A DNA stretch of 64,000 nucleotides from JBALVT01 sp036961345 (GTDB taxonomy: Bacteria; Pseudomonadota; Gammaproteobacteria; Pseudomonadales; Halieaceae). Shown here one piece after another: positions 6,868 through 15,511 of this stretch. The DNA lies in NCBI GenBank assembly GCA_036961345.1, contig JBALVT010000001.1:1-64000 (forward strand), in the 5' to 3' direction. Both the position numbers and the translations under genes were made by a program. The stretch's first letter is position 1. Every line of letters begins with the position of its first letter. A model generated the notes under the pieces. The model did not search any database, was not told where the DNA came from, and was given only the letters and a program-made list of their open reading frames with translations.

Positions 6868-9252
6868 ATGAATATAAGTGAACAGTGGCTACGCGAATGG
6901 GTTAGCCCGGCATTAAACACAGAAGATCTGGCGCACCAGCTAACCATGGCTGGCCTGGAAGTAGAGGCGACAGATCCTGTTGCGGGATCTTTTAGCGGTG
7001 TGGTTGTCGCTGAAATTATCAGTGCAGAGCAACACCCTGATGCCGACAAACTGCGTGTTTGCCAGGTAAGTACTGGCGCTGAAACGGTGCAAATAGTCTG
7101 TGGTGCACCTAACGCCCGGGCAGGATTGAAAGCACCTCTGGCCAGAGTGGGTGCGGTGCTTCCCGGTGAAGACGGCGGTTTTAAAATCAAGAAAGCCAAG
7201 TTACGCGGGATAGAATCCCAGGGCATGTTATGCGCCCAGGCGGAGCTCACCTTGTCGGATGAATCCGACGGTTTGATGGAATTGGCAGCCGATGCGCCGG
7301 TGGGAGCAGATCTGCGTGAATACCTGCAGTTGGACGACGTGGTCATCGAGCTGGGTTTGACACCTAACCGAGCAGATTGTTTGGGCGTAGCAGGAGTCGC
7401 CCGGGAAGTAGGGCTGCTCAATAATATGGCGGTGACGCCAGTGTCGTACAACAAGGTTGATACGACGATTGAAGACACGTTTACAGCCGAGCTGGAAGCT
7501 GCGGAGCGTTGCCCGCGTTATGTCGGGCGAGTGATCAAAGGTGTGGATGTATCTCAGCCCAGCCCCCTTTGGATGCAGGAGAAACTGCGCCGAAGCGGTG
7601 TCCGCTCTATTGACGCCATTGTAGATGTTACCAACTACATTTTGCTGGAACTGGGCCAGCCCATGCACGCTTTCGATTTTGATAAGCTGCGCGGCGGTAT
7701 TGTAGTGCGCACAGCGCAATCCGGTGAATCTCTGGAATTGCTGGACGGGCAAACAATTGAGTTAAAACCCGAGACGCTGGTGATTGCAGATCAAAGTGGC
7801 CCGGTGGCACTGGCAGGTATTATGGGCGGTCAGGCAACGGCGGTTAACACTGACACGACCAATATATTCCTTGAGGCAGCATTTTTTACCCCTGATCTGC
7901 TGGCCGGCAAAGCACGCTCCTACGGTTTGCACACGGATTCTTCCCATCGTTTTGAGCGTGGGGTGGATTTCAAGCTGCAGGTAGAGGCGATAGAACGCGC
8001 CAGCCAATTACTGCTCGATATCGTCGGGGGGCAAGCCGGGCCTGTTACTGAGTTTGTATCCGAAACGCATTTGCCAGCACGCCCTGATGTGACTCTGCGT
8101 GCGGGCCGAATTGAAAAAATGTTGGGCTTCAAACTGGATGCCCCTGAGGTGGAACGTATCCTCACCGGCCTTGGGCTGGGTGTAACGCCCAATAGTGAGG
8201 GCTGGACTTGCACTGTGCCCAGCTGGCGCTTTGACATTGCTATCGAGGCCGACCTACTCGAAGAGCTGGCACGGGTATATGGCTACAACCGCTTACCTGT
8301 TACCCATATCAAGGCCAATCTGGTTATGCCCGCCAAGCCGGAAACACAGCTTTCACTGCGTTTTTTCCGACGTCATTTAAGTGCGCGCGGATATCGCGAG
8401 GCGATCACCTACAGTTTTGTCGACCCCAAGTTGCAAGCGGTATTTGACCCGGACGTAGCACCGGTGGCGCTCGCCAACCCTATCTCAGCTGATATGGCTG
8501 TCATGCGCACCAGTTTATTGCCCGGAATGGTCAGTGCAGTGCTGCACAATACCAATCGGCAGCAGCCGCGGGTCAGGATGTTTGAAACAGGGCTTCGATT
8601 TGTTCCCACTGATCAGGGCCTTAAACAGGTGCCGACCCTGGCGATGGTTGCCATCGGTCAGCGCTTTGCAGAATCCTGGGCTATTGCGGCTGAGGCAGGA
8701 GACTTTTTCGATCTAAAAGGCGACCTTGAAAGCCTACTGGATCTCACGGGAGCCCCCGAAGCGTTCACCTTTGCGCCCGGTGCACGAGCGGCGCTCCATC
8801 CAGGGCAAACTGCAACAATAACCCATAAGGGCCACGACGTGGGCTACATCGGGACGTTGCATCCCACAGCGCTGGCGGAGCTTGGCTTGAATTCCGCGCT
8901 CTTTGTCTGCGAAATTGACCTGGAAGTACTGCTAAAAGGGAGTCTCCCCAGATTTGCTGATTTGTCGAAGTTTCCCGAAGTTCGCCGCGACTTGGCGGTA
9001 GTTGTCGACAAAGATGTGGCCGCTGCGGAGTTGATGGAAAATGTTCGAGCGGTTGCAGGCAGTTACCTCACTGTCTTAAGGTTATTTGATGTCTATGAAG
9101 GCAAAGGCATTGATCCTAAACGGAAAAGTCTTGCTTTGGGTTTGACATTCAGAGATCAATCACGCACTCTTAGTGACTCTGACGTGAACGAAATTGTGGA
9201 TCAAGTCATTGATCTGCTGGAAAAAAATTATAAAGCTGAGCTTAGGAACTAG
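6868..9252 (+). CDS. pheT: Phenylalanyl-tRNA synthetase beta subunit
   Basis: 794 residues, the expected bacterial length. The order is an N-terminal tRNA-binding EMAPII-like domain (about residues 40-148, with HPDADKLRVCQV), then the B3/B4 editing domain, a B5 DNA-binding-like domain, the pseudo-catalytic domain and a C-terminal FDX-ACB domain (SKFPEVRRDLAVVVD onward). It works with PheS in tRNA-Phe charging and in clearing mischarged Tyr. The ATG is preceded by AGAGAG. It ends 12 bases before ihfA, so the genes are probably cotranscribed. Confidence 0.97.
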   Translation: MNISEQWLREWVSPALNTEDLAHQLTMAGLEVEATDPVAGSFSGVVVAEIISAEQHPDADKLRVCQVSTGAETVQIVCGAPNARAGLKAPLARVGAVLPGEDGGFKIKKAKLRGIESQGMLCAQAELTLSDESDGLMELAADAPVGADLREYLQLDDVVIELGLTPNRADCLGVAGVAREVGLLNNMAVTPVSYNKVDTTIEDTFTAELEAAERCPRYVGRVIKGVDVSQPSPLWMQEKLRRSGVRSIDAIVDVTNYILLELGQPMHAFDFDKLRGGIVVRTAQSGESLELLDGQTIELKPETLVIADQSGPVALAGIMGGQATAVNTDTTNIFLEAAFFTPDLLAGKARSYGLHTDSSHRFERGVDFKLQVEAIERASQLLLDIVGGQAGPVTEFVSETHLPARPDVTLRAGRIEKMLGFKLDAPEVERILTGLGLGVTPNSEGWTCTVPSWRFDIAIEADLLEELARVYGYNRLPVTHIKANLVMPAKPETQLSLRFFRRHLSARGYREAITYSFVDPKLQAVFDPDVAPVALANPISADMAVMRTSLLPGMVSAVLHNTNRQQPRVRMFETGLRFVPTDQGLKQVPTLAMVAIGQRFAESWAIAAEAGDFFDLKGDLESLLDLTGAPEAFTFAPGARAALHPGQTATITHKGHDVGYIGTLHPTALAELGLNSALFVCEIDLEVLLKGSLPRFADLSKFPEVRRDLAVVVDKDVAAAELMENVRAVAGSYLTVLRLFDVYEGKGIDPKRKSLALGLTFRDQSRTLSDSDVNEIVDQVIDLLEKNYKAELRN

Positions 9253-9264
9253 GTAATTGGGATT

Positions 9265-9567
9265 ATGACCGCCCTGACAAAATCTGAAATGGCTGAACGC
9301 CTGTTTGAAGAGCTTGGGCTCAACAAACGCGAAGCCAAGGATATCGTGGAGTTATTCTTTGAAGAAATCCGCGGCAGCCTGGAAGGTAATGAACAGGTGA
9401 AATTGTCTGGCTTCGGGAATTTTGACTTGCGCGATAAAAGCCAACGCCCCGGACGCAACCCAAAAACTGGAGAGGAAATACCCATTTCGGCACGACGGGT
9501 AGTGACCTTTAGACCTGGGCAAAAGCTAAAAGCCCGAGTGGAAGAGTATGCTGGAACCAAGTCATAA
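9265..9567 (+). CDS. ihfA: Integration host factor subunit alpha
   Basis: 100-residue DNA-bending protein of the HU/IHF family. The family signature GFGNFDLRDKSQRPGRNPKTGE is present, including the beta-ribbon Pro that intercalates DNA, and RRVVTFRPGQKLK ends the domain. It pairs with IhfB to bend DNA at recombination sites and promoters. Its place after pheT is conserved in gammaproteobacteria. Its 3' end overlaps the following merR-type gene by 20 bases. Confidence 0.97.
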   Translation: MTALTKSEMAERLFEELGLNKREAKDIVELFFEEIRGSLEGNEQVKLSGFGNFDLRDKSQRPGRNPKTGEEIPISARRVVTFRPGQKLKARVEEYAGTKS

Positions 9568-9907
9568 TCAGGAATTACCCGCAATTCCTGGCAAGCGCTA
9601 TTTCACGATTGGTGAAGTCAGCGAACTGTGTGCGGTAAAACCGCACGTACTGCGTTACTGGGAGCAGGAATTTCCCCAGTTAAAACCTGTTAAACGACGC
9701 GGTAACCGCCGCTACTACCAGCGCGAAGACGTTCTTACTATCCGCCAAATTAGAACCTTGCTTTACGATCAGGGTTATACCATTGGCGGTGCCAGGCAGC
9801 GCATGGTTGGCGAAGACGATGGCTTAGTGCCCGTCGAGATGCAGTCAGTGATTCGCGAGACCATCGAAGAACTTGAAGACGTTCTAAAAGTCCTGAAACC
9901 CGCCTAA
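9548..9907 (+). CDS. MerR-family transcriptional regulator
   Basis: 119 residues with an N-terminal winged HTH (YFTIGEVSELCAVKPHVLRYWEQEFPQ, about residues 19-45) and the wing RRGNRRYYQREDV. A short C-terminal helix follows instead of a ligand domain, and there are no metal-binding cysteines beyond the HTH. The gene conserved after ihfA in many gammaproteobacteria encodes this same small MerR-like protein, whose target is unknown. It overlaps ihfA by 20 bases, implying coupled expression. Confidence 0.93.
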   Translation: MLEPSHNQELPAIPGKRYFTIGEVSELCAVKPHVLRYWEQEFPQLKPVKRRGNRRYYQREDVLTIRQIRTLLYDQGYTIGGARQRMVGEDDGLVPVEMQSVIRETIEELEDVLKVLKPA

Positions 9908-9914
9908 TTCCAGT

Positions 9915-9942
9915 TTGTATCCACGGTGGTATTGAGTATAAT
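9915..9942 (+). promoter_or_regulatory. Probable sigma-70 promoter for tRNA-Pro
   Basis: TTGTAT (9915-9920) and a perfect TATAAT (9937-9942) are separated by 16 bases, about 80 bases before the tRNA. A hairpin in the leader (AACGGGACA at 9979-9987 with TGTCTCGTT at 9998-10006) may take part in processing of the precursor. Confidence 0.55.
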
Positions 9943-10019
9943 GCCGCCCTCTCAAGCATTGCTTACAATCTTGGGGCAAAACGGGACAAAAATTAATTGT
10001 CTCGTTCCTTAAAAAATTT

Positions 10020-10096
10020 CGGGTATTAGCGCAGTCTGGTAGCGCACTTCACTGGGGGTGAAGGGGTCGTAGGTTCAAATCCTGCATACCCGACCA
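10020..10096 (+). tRNA. tRNA-Pro (anticodon GGG)
   Basis: 77-base cloverleaf. The acceptor stem is CGGGTAT with ATACCCG, and the discriminator A and CCA end are encoded. The anticodon stem CTTCA/TGAAG holds the loop CTGGGGG, giving anticodon GGG, which reads CCC and CCU. The T arm contains GGTTCAAATCC. It stands alone with its own promoter and a terminator at 10114-10140. Confidence 0.97.
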
Positions 10097-10113
10097 AATT
10101 TGTATATAATTTT

Positions 10114-10140
10114 AGGGCTTACATTGTAAGCCCTTTTTTT
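10114..10140 (+). terminator. Intrinsic terminator after tRNA-Pro
   Basis: AGGGCTTAC pairs with GTAAGCCCT around a short ATT loop and is followed directly by seven or more T residues. Confidence 0.93.
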
Positions 10141-10249
10141 GTCGCCACCGTGTCGCCAGAAATCGCACCCCACTCCTCGAGGCTTTATTATTCTAAAACT
10201 GCCCGGGGCTGCTCTGCCCATAAAACTTTGGGAACAAAAGGCTACAAAT

Positions 10250-11251
10250 ATGAAGCGAAGTTCAGTTCAGTCCATTTTTCTTGCAACTGTAAGTCTGTTA
10301 GGCGCCAGCGCGAATGCATCAGGTTTGGCGGAGTGCATGACCATTGCCGAAAATGAGTCGCGTTTGGCTTGTTACGATAGGCACGCCGGCATGGACGACG
10401 GCACCGTTTTACTCGATACCCCTGTTGTGGCGGAAGCCGGTGGGGAGAGCGAGGGTAGCGACTCGCTCGTAGCAGACAGGTTTGCAGCGGAAGAGGCCAG
10501 TGCCGACCGGCAATGGTCGATAACGCCGCACCGGCGCAACTATATTTTGCCGGTGACCTATAACAGCAAAATCAATGAAGAGCCCTGGACCAACATTTTT
10601 CCAGACGCGGAAATGGATGACATAGAGGCCAAATTTCAGATCAGCTTCAAGGCACTGATCTGGAGAGATCCGCTGGGCGAGGGCACCAATCTCTGGGGAG
10701 CCTATACGCAGGAGAACTGGTGGCAGGTATACAACTCGGATGAGTCCGCGCCCTTTCGGGAAACCAACTATCAGCCCGAACTTATCCTGACTAAAGAAAA
10801 TAACTGGGAGGTTTTTGGCTTTACCAACACGATGCTTGGAGTATCGCTAAATCATCAGTCGAATGGGCGGGGGGAATTACTCTCTCGCAGTTGGAACCGG
10901 ATCATCGGCACTGCGCTTTTTGAGCGCAATAACTTCTCCGTGCTTGCGCGCGGCTGGTACCGCCTGCCAGAAGATGAGGAGGATGACGACAACCCGAACA
11001 TGTACAAATACATGGGTTACGGTGATCTGCAAACAGTTTGGAAGCTACAGGAACACCAGTTGGGATTGGTACTTCGCAACAACCTGAGCAGTGACAACAA
11101 GGGCTCTATTCAAGTGGACTGGACTTTCCCTCTGTCGAATCGATTCCGGGGTTATGTTCAGTACTTCAATGGCTATGGCGAAAGCCTTATTGATTATGAC
11201 GTGAGGACCAACCGGATCGGTGTCGGTGTTACGTTGACAGATTTGCTATAG
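10250..11251 (+). CDS. pldA: Outer-membrane phospholipase A (OMPLA)
   Basis: 333-residue outer-membrane beta-barrel phospholipase A1/A2 that hydrolyses phospholipids misplaced in the outer leaflet. The catalytic Ser-His region NHQSNGRG is present with the conserved RSWNRI after it. The expected strands QENWWQVYN and FRETNYQPEL precede it. There is a signal peptide at residues 1-21 (ending SANA). An extra acidic segment of about 60 residues separates the signal from the barrel. The ATG at 10250 is chosen because the signal peptide begins there; the frame runs further upstream into the tRNA terminator. A GGGCTAA/TTAGCCC hairpin follows at 11262-11280 without a T-run. Confidence 0.93.
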   Translation: MKRSSVQSIFLATVSLLGASANASGLAECMTIAENESRLACYDRHAGMDDGTVLLDTPVVAEAGGESEGSDSLVADRFAAEEASADRQWSITPHRRNYILPVTYNSKINEEPWTNIFPDAEMDDIEAKFQISFKALIWRDPLGEGTNLWGAYTQENWWQVYNSDESAPFRETNYQPELILTKENNWEVFGFTNTMLGVSLNHQSNGRGELLSRSWNRIIGTALFERNNFSVLARGWYRLPEDEEDDDNPNMYKYMGYGDLQTVWKLQEHQLGLVLRNNLSSDNKGSIQVDWTFPLSNRFRGYVQYFNGYGESLIDYDVRTNRIGVGVTLTDLL

Positions 11252-11745
11252 AGAGAAATAGGGGCTAATGGTTTTAGCCCGCTGGGGGCGTTGATACAGA
11301 GGAGCAAAAAATGTCATATGTGATACGCAATGCCCCACGAAGCGCATTCTTCGCCCGTGATGCGAGAGGGAGAGGAAGAGTAGACTGCGGTTAGGGTGGC
11401 GGGTGATAAGGGTTGGCGGATACCAGGTGTCTGCCGCCATCGAATAACATTTCCTTTGGCGAGCGTTCGGCCAGCTGGTTACAATTGTCGGGTAATAGCC
11501 GAAGCGGAGTCGAACATAAGCTGCGCGCGTTTTTCAGGGGCTCGGTTCGTAGCGAATCCTTGAAAACTTCTTTGATCTTTTGTGAAAGTGCCATGCACGT
11601 GTGTGCTAAAAGATAACCGTTGCGCTATTTCCCCAGGATGATATGTTTTTCCCCCGTTGTTGGAATTGGTAATAAATTCCTTGATTTTTGTATTGAGGTC
11701 TATAATATCCCGCGCCCGCAGTAAGGCCAAAAAGGCTCTCAGACC
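11252..11745. other. 494-base non-coding stretch with a gene scar
   Basis: It contains the weak pldA hairpin (11262-11280) and the duplicated end of the TIM-barrel gene (see 11481-11573). A TATAAT at 11701-11706 with a poorly spaced TTGATT may be the promoter of the alpha/beta hydrolase. No intact gene was found. Confidence 0.6.
11481..11573 (-). pseudogene. Duplicated 3' end of the TIM-barrel isomerase gene
   Basis: About 93 bases match the 3' end of the sugar-isomerase-like gene at 12863-12957 at roughly four positions in five, in the same orientation, with one 1-base indel. In the reverse frame it still reads APEKRAQLMFDSASAITRQL with a stop at the same place, against APEKRAQLMFDAASAIIRQM in the intact gene. 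The rest of the gene is absent. This is a remnant of a duplicated gene, now flanking the hydrolase gene. Confidence 0.8.
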
Positions 11746-12726
11746 ATGCGCTTATTCTCCCTGTTACTATGCCTCTCCATGTGCTTCGCCTCAGGTATTC
11801 GCGCTGAAACCCAGACCGTTCTTTACGATCAGCCTGAAGTCAATGGGCATCCGGGTTATCTGTCTGCCTGGGCTGTCCATGACAAGCTGGATAAAGTCCT
11901 GTTAATCGTCCCCGGCTTCGACACCAGTAATAACTCCCTCCCTACTGACGACCTGGTGGATGATTTCGAACCACTCATCTCGGTCCTGGGTCCGCTGGGC
12001 TGGGATATAGTGCTTTTTGATTACGTTGATGGGGCGATGGACATGAAGGCGAACGCCGACAATCTGGCGCGCTTTATTGAGTACCTGGATACCCAGGCCG
12101 AGCCGGACTATCACCTGGCGGTAATCGGCGGCTCCATGGGCGGTATCGTCACCCGTACGATGTTTGTGCAGGAGCGAGACGGCATGGGGGTCGATACCTA
12201 TGTGTCCCTGGATTCCCCCCACTGGGGTGTCTATCTCAGTAACTGGGCGGTAGACCTGGCGACGCTTGCCATAGACTTTGAAGCCGCCCACCAAATGCAC
12301 AACGGTGATCCCGAGTACAAGAAACATTACGGATGGTTGCGGCGGGTCGAGTCCAAACGCAAATTCAAAAAAAGGGTAAATCGTCCGATGAATACCCTGG
12401 CCATTGCGCTGAGTGACGGCAGTAAGGGCTTTTGGAAAGTGGGGTGGAATGACCTATTCCTGCACAACAAATATTATGGTGCGTCCTCCTATGTTCAGGA
12501 GTCAGGGTTGCGCTCGACCTATATGCCCTATCACTCGACGGTATATCTGGACGACGTTCGAACCAAGAAAAAACAACGTTTTGGCTACAACCGTTACCGG
12601 TATCGCAACCTGACCTCGAGCTATTTCGACAAGGTTATCGCCAATGACGCTGACGAACATGCCGCGCCAGAGTACGTTGTAGAGCAGGCGGTGAATTTTG
12701 TCTTGGAGCAGGGACCACAGTCATAG
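11746..12726 (+). CDS. Secreted alpha/beta hydrolase (lipase-like)
   Basis: 326 residues with a signal peptide (about residues 1-20, ending IRA) and an alpha/beta hydrolase core. The oxyanion region is LLIVPGFDTS. The nucleophile elbow is GGSMGGIV near residue 130. A His near the C-terminus (DEHAAPEYV) may complete the triad. A lysine/arginine-rich insert (VESKRKFKKRVNRP) lies in the second half. It is probably a periplasmic or secreted esterase or lipase; the substrate is unknown. It sits between the duplicated copies of the neighbouring gene end. Confidence 0.75.
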   Translation: MRLFSLLLCLSMCFASGIRAETQTVLYDQPEVNGHPGYLSAWAVHDKLDKVLLIVPGFDTSNNSLPTDDLVDDFEPLISVLGPLGWDIVLFDYVDGAMDMKANADNLARFIEYLDTQAEPDYHLAVIGGSMGGIVTRTMFVQERDGMGVDTYVSLDSPHWGVYLSNWAVDLATLAIDFEAAHQMHNGDPEYKKHYGWLRRVESKRKFKKRVNRPMNTLAIALSDGSKGFWKVGWNDLFLHNKYYGASSYVQESGLRSTYMPYHSTVYLDDVRTKKKQRFGYNRYRYRNLTSSYFDKVIANDADEHAAPEYVVEQAVNFVLEQGPQS

Positions 12727-12860
12727 AATGGTAGTCGACAAGTAAAAGCGCTTCTATAAAATCGCTCAACAATTTCCGCGCAGTTTCAATCAGTCCGATG
12801 TAGATGACGAAGTCGACGCCGGTGATGTGCGGTAAGGGCTTGGGGTTGGTGCATTGGCGG

Positions 12861-13715
12861 CTACATTTGTCGGATAATAGCCGAAGCTGCGTCAAACATT
12901 AGCTGCGCGCGTTTTTCAGGGGCCTCGGTTCGCAGTGTCGCCTTGAAAACCTCTACGTCATAGATAACTTTCGCGCCAGAACTTCTCAGCGCCCGAAGTG
13001 TCTCCACGAGATTAATACAACCCTCTCCTGGTAACAGCCGATGATTTAATGTCTCTTCAACGATATCGTCCATCGGTTGCACCATCGCGTCATCGAGTTG
13101 CATCGCGATAATTTTTTCGCCCGGTACGCCAAGTATGTCTTCGGGTTTGCCACCACTGCGATGATGGTGCCAGCAGTCGAACATAATACCTCCGTTGTCG
13201 CAGCCAGCTTGCTCCACAATGCGCACTGCAGTGGCAAGGTTTGCGACTTGATTGAAGGGCATGAATTCAAGACTGACACGAAGTTGTTCGAGCTTGGCGC
13301 GCTCACAAAGCGTGGCGAAGCAGTCGATAATTTGTTGTTCTGAATCCGGGTTTGCCAAACCGATTGGCGCGTTGACGATATCGGTTCCGGCAACGTGAGC
13401 CAGGTGGAATACTTCTTCCATACTGGCCTGGGTACACAGGCTTATTGGGTCGCTTTCATCGAGACGCACTGAGCTGGGCAACCAGTTGAATAAGGGATCT
13501 ATGTTGCTGACGGTTAAGCCGTGGTCAATTAGAAGCTGGCTAACATCGTTGTCCTTGTAGCCTTTTCGCAAGGCCTCTGCATAGTACGCAGAGTTCAGTG
13601 TGACCGCCTGAAAACCGGCATTGGCGGCCACCGCTACGAAAGTCTCCAGGTCTACGCCTTCCATGCTGCCCCAGCACAGGGACAGTATCGGCTCGGATGT
13701 GTTTTTTGTTAGCAC
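12861..13715 (-). CDS. Sugar-phosphate isomerase/epimerase-like TIM barrel
   Basis: 284 residues of the xylose-isomerase-like (AP endonuclease 2) superfamily, a divalent-metal TIM barrel acting on polyols or keto-sugars. Candidate metal ligands are Glu in SLEFMPF, Asp/His in MFDCWHHHRSGG, Asp in MQLDDA and Glu in VIYDVEVF. Translation appears to start at GTG 13715, inside the last codons of the upstream gene (7-base overlap), so it is coupled to the DsbA-like gene. Its 3' end was once duplicated at 11481-11573. The substrate is unknown. Confidence 0.8.
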   Translation of the reverse strand: MLTKNTSEPILSLCWGSMEGVDLETFVAVAANAGFQAVTLNSAYYAEALRKGYKDNDVSQLLIDHGLTVSNIDPLFNWLPSSVRLDESDPISLCTQASMEEVFHLAHVAGTDIVNAPIGLANPDSEQQIIDCFATLCERAKLEQLRVSLEFMPFNQVANLATAVRIVEQAGCDNGGIMFDCWHHHRSGGKPEDILGVPGEKIIAMQLDDAMVQPMDDIVEETLNHRLLPGEGCINLVETLRALRSSGAKVIYDVEVFKATLRTEAPEKRAQLMFDAASAIIRQM

Positions 13716-14368
13716 CAGCTTGCTTCCTGCTCGGGATGGTTCAATATTTCTTCGATGTTGGCGTGCAAAATTCGGTAGCCAACATTACCATAAAGTACCT
13801 GGCGACCGTTGTTCATTATCCAGGTAGGGCTGCCTTTCACATTGTTGTCCAGGGCGAGTTTATAGTCCGACATTAATGCCGCCATGGCCTCCCCATTCTC
13901 AAGCAGTGTGCGAAGGCAAGCCGGGTCTATGTCTATCTTGCCGGCAATCTTCAATACTTCTGGAAGCTCGCCAATATTTACTGTGTCCACGAAAAAGGCT
14001 TTTCTTAATTCGGTAGCAAGAACAGCTGATTGTGCCTCTCCAAAGGCGAGGCTCGCGGCTTTCACCACAAGGTGCGCGTTGGCAGAAGTCGACGGGCGAA
14101 CATGCTGCCAGATGGCATCGGCTACCGGCGCCTTATCATAGGGTGCGGCAGATTCAAGCACATGTTGGCCGAATCCCTCATAACCACCTCGTTCGGCCCA
14201 CTGCTGTTGCATGCGTGTTGAGGTATCGCCAAACAAATTCATGTAGCGGTGGCGCAATTGAATTTTGTCTCCCCACTGTTCTTCTATTTCTGTGATTCGG
14301 CGCTGGGCAATCCACGCCCAAACGCATAAAACATCAGAATAATAATCGATGATTAATGGGCTGCTCAT
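13709..14368 (-). CDS. DsbA-family thioredoxin-fold protein (FrnE/HCCA-isomerase-like)
   Basis: 219 residues with a thioredoxin fold carrying the helical insertion of the DsbA/FrnE/HCCA isomerase group. The active-site position reads SDVLCVWAW, with a single Cys15, so the CxxC of a disulfide oxidase is missing. The cis-proline loop is GSPTWI. This suggests a glutathione-dependent isomerase or transferase rather than a disulfide enzyme. Two ATGs are adjacent; the second (14368) has the better spacing from AGGAGG. It sits in an operon behind a persulfide-type ArsR regulator and a rhodanese, so a role in thiol or persulfide chemistry is plausible. Confidence 0.78.
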   Translation of the reverse strand: MSSPLIIDYYSDVLCVWAWIAQRRITEIEEQWGDKIQLRHRYMNLFGDTSTRMQQQWAERGGYEGFGQHVLESAAPYDKAPVADAIWQHVRPSTSANAHLVVKAASLAFGEAQSAVLATELRKAFFVDTVNIGELPEVLKIAGKIDIDPACLRTLLENGEAMAALMSDYKLALDNNVKGSPTWIMNNGRQVLYGNVGYRILHANIEEILNHPEQEASWC

Positions 14369-14377
14369 CATGGCCTC

Positions 14378-14911
14378 CTAGGCTTTGTTCCACGGCATTT
14401 TGGCTAGCAACAAACCCATGCCGCACCAGTTGGTGATACCTGCGAATACTAGTCCTGCGCCGACAAATCCGGAGAGAAAATAGGCGCTTGGATGAATGAT
14501 ACTGCCTAGTAAAACCCCTAGCAGTACCAGGCTTCCTGCTGCAATCCTGACCTGACGCTCCAGGCTTAGTCCGCCTGCCGGGTCTTCATGGAAGGGCAAG
14601 CTGTCGCCTTGGTCCAGTGCATCCATGCCGCCTTCTATACACACAAGCTGTTGGTTCAGCTGCGGCAGCTTCTCGCTGGCCAGTTTTGCGCGGTGGCCAC
14701 CTTTGCACATCAAATAGATAGGCTGGTTGGGTGCGGCGTGATCATTAACATGGCTTTCAACGAGCTCGAAGCTCAGTACATCCAATGGGATGTTGGTTGC
14801 CCCCGCAAGTGACCGGGCCTTGAACTCAACGGGAGAGCGCACATCAATAACGGTGAGCTTGTCGTTTTCACTGAATAATTTTTTGAATTGGAGCGTAGAA
14901 ATAGTGTTCAT
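14378..14911 (-). CDS. Rhodanese with membrane DUF2892 domain (YgaP-like)
   Basis: 177 residues. There is an N-terminal rhodanese domain with sulfur-carrying Cys69 in the loop CKGGHR, then two membrane helices (about residues 115-170) of the DUF2892 type. This is the arrangement of E. coli YgaP, an inner-membrane sulfurtransferase. The ATG at 14911 follows AAGGAGAGG. The preceding gene encodes an ArsR regulator of the YgaV type, reproducing the ygaVP pair. It would move sulfane sulfur at the membrane as part of sulfide/persulfide detoxification. Confidence 0.88.
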   Translation of the reverse strand: MNTISTLQFKKLFSENDKLTVIDVRSPVEFKARSLAGATNIPLDVLSFELVESHVNDHAAPNQPIYLMCKGGHRAKLASEKLPQLNQQLVCIEGGMDALDQGDSLPFHEDPAGGLSLERQVRIAAGSLVLLGVLLGSIIHPSAYFLSGFVGAGLVFAGITNWCGMGLLLAKMPWNKA

Positions 14912-14925
14912 TAGGATACCTCTCC

Positions 14926-15222
14926 TTAGGGGCAATAAATGGTTTGCAGCACCTGAATGATCTGAATGGCCTTATCGCCCTTGAGCTGGTAGTAAATGGT
15001 CTGGGATTCCCGGCGTGTAGCGACCAGGTCTTGCCCTCTCAAGTAACCCAGGTGCTGCGATAGGGCGGACTGACTCAGGGGAATTCGCAGGTTTAGTTCG
15101 CTCACACTTAATTCACCTTCAATAAGCGAACAGAGAATCATCAAGCGGTTCTCGTTTGACAATGATTTCAACATTCTCGCGGCTTCAGAGGCATGCTCTT
15201 TCAGCTCGTCGTTTAATACCAT
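14926..15222 (-). CDS. ArsR-family persulfide-responsive repressor (YgaV/SqrR/BigR type)
   Basis: 98-residue winged-helix repressor. The recognition helix lies in SQSALSQHLGYLR. Two cysteines, Cys31 (LMILCSL) and Cys97 (QTIYCP), are 66 residues apart, the same distance as the sensing pair Cys41/Cys107 of SqrR, which form a sulfide bridge when persulfides rise. No metal-binding CxC is present. A TTG at 15228 is an alternative start. It heads a four-gene operon and is preceded by two palindromic sites that probably bind it. Confidence 0.87.
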   Translation of the reverse strand: MVLNDELKEHASEAARMLKSLSNENRLMILCSLIEGELSVSELNLRIPLSQSALSQHLGYLRGQDLVATRRESQTIYYQLKGDKAIQIIQVLQTIYCP

Positions 15223-15263
15223 GGTCAAAAATAGCCTGTATTGATTGATTAGAAGTATATTAC

Positions 15264-15295
15264 ATTAGAATAATCTAAATTAGCAATATCTAATG
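15264..15295. promoter_or_regulatory. Tandem operator upstream of the ArsR gene
   Basis: Two adjacent palindromes are visible: ATTAGA-ATAA-TCTAAA (15264-15279) and ATTAG-CAATAT-CTAAT (15280-15295). Together they also form a larger inverted repeat (TACATTAGA 15261-15269, TCTAATGTA 15289-15297). AT-rich half-sites of this kind suit ArsR-type repressors of the BigR/SqrR group. The nearest start is about 40 bases away, so autoregulation is likely. Confidence 0.65.
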
Positions 15296-15511
15296 TATTG
15301 ATGTCAAAAATGGCATCCCGCCGGATTCGGAAGGCCGTGATGCCGGTGGGGTACGCTTATAGGCTAAGGAGTTGCCGCTGCCTGATTCCCGTCTCCACTA
15401 TTCTCAAGGGACTGTAGACAGGTGAATAATAATGGCATAAATTGTGCCGCTATTGATTATCTCTGATAAGCCGATAGATTTACTTCACTAGTCAATCAGG
15501 AATCCCATTCG

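Noticed and set aside
6423..7478. 351-codon reverse-strand frame across pheS and pheT
   Set aside because: It opposes two universally conserved genes, is serine/threonine-rich in a way typical of antisense frames and shows no domain.
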